A stretch of 64,000 bases of DNA from Chaetoderma sp. LZ-2023a. Taxonomy: Eukaryota > Mollusca > Caudofoveata > Chaetodermatida > Chaetodermatidae. The stretch lies in the NCBI GenBank assembly GCA_034401795.1, contig CM067372.1:15478368-15542367 (forward strand), given 5' to 3'. The notes below the pieces were generated by a model, which did not search any database, was not told where the DNA came from, and saw only the letters and a program-made list of their open reading frames with translations. A program made the translations under genes and the position numbers. Shown one piece after another: positions 63,541 to 64,000 of the stretch. Positions within the stretch are counted from its first letter, which is position 1. Every line of letters starts with the position of its first letter.

Positions 63541-63729
63541 ATATTCAAACAAGACATTTGATTGATTGGTGTCAGTAAACAAATTGACAGCATTTAAGGA
63601 GACAATTTCAGGCAGCGTGCTAAGTGTATTTCGGTTTTTCGCACAAAATGGGCTTCACTTTATCTGTGCAACAAGTTGTTGTTGTTCAGTTATTTGAGAC
63701 GTCAGCTAAGTTTGAAAAGAGCTTTCTTA

Positions 63730-63855
63730 CGATGAGTGGTTGGGTTTTGCGAGGAGCGGTTGGGTTTTGCGATGAGCAGTTGAGTTTTGCGATGAGTGGT
63801 TGGGTTTTGCGATGAGCGGGTGGGGAATTGCGATGAGCGGTTGGATTTTGCGATG
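63730..63855 (+). repeat. ~20-bp minisatellite
   Basis: Six or seven units of GATGAGCGGTTGGGTTTTGC. Confidence 0.92.
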
Positions 63856-64000
63856 TGAGTTTTAAAGGTAATAATCATAAAACGACTTATTATTTTATAA
63901 CAGATGCAATTGACGAATTTGAATATGACAATTGTTAAATCAATTTCTTACCGTCTTTTAGAGGCTGTCAACAATGGCGGACAGATGAACGCAGAAATAT
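63856..64000. other. No gene recognised at window end
   Basis: A donor-like AGACG|GTAAGA occurs on the minus strand near 63953, but its upstream frames have stops or no domain. Confidence 0.45.

Noticed and set aside
63953-64000. First exon ending AAGACG|GTAAGA
   Set aside because: Two frames contain stops and the third has no signal-peptide or domain character; the segment is cut by the window edge.

Overview
The window is nuclear DNA of an intron-rich invertebrate animal. Exons are short with metazoan GT-AG junctions, introns are long, and micro- and minisatellites, short hairpin elements, non-LTR retrotransposon debris and a decayed DNA transposon fill the space. I cannot name the species. 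No rRNA, tRNA, CRISPR array or bacterial-type operon was recognised.

One gene spans most of the window on the minus strand, from about 52.8 kb down to 3.55 kb. It encodes an adhesion G-protein-coupled receptor. I assembled 24 coding exons by hand from splice signals and protein homology. Intron phases agree at every junction and the assembled frame gives 995 residues plus a stop. Domain order is EGF-like, pentraxin/LamG, hormone-receptor motif (HormR), GAIN with a GPS motif, seven transmembrane helices and a cytoplasmic tail. The 5' end (signal peptide, promoter, first exons) is not identified; one weak candidate upstream exon lies at 58563-58620.

Layout by position: 1-3.5 kb no gene; 3.55-4.55 kb C-terminal exons; 4.6-5.66 kb retrotransposon fragment; 5.9-8.9 kb hairpin element and tandem repeats; 9.18-13.4 kb decayed DNA transposon with long inverted termini; 13.6-21.0 kb seven-helix exons; 21.9-23.15 kb polypurine tract; 24-25.8 kb third retrotransposon fragment; 27.9-40.6 kb GPS and GAIN exons with large arrays between them; 41-42.2 kb CR1/jockey-like fragments; 42.58-45.12 kb a 34-bp satellite; 47.3-52.8 kb HormR, pentraxin and EGF exons; 54.5-57.9 kb a cluster of hairpin elements; 58.8-63.54 kb a 58/70-bp satellite.

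The most striking observation is that several minisatellites begin exactly at exon 3' ends. They repeat the last bases of the exon together with the following 5' splice site, giving series of tandem splice donors (TM1, TM6, a GAIN exon, first tail exon, and possibly the last exon). No comparable array was found across an acceptor. The TM6 array has a 45-bp unit that stays open in frame, so use of distal donors would add multiples of 15 residues just before TM7. Also notable: the GPS site has V-P-G where H-L-S/T is expected, predicting a receptor that does not self-cleave.
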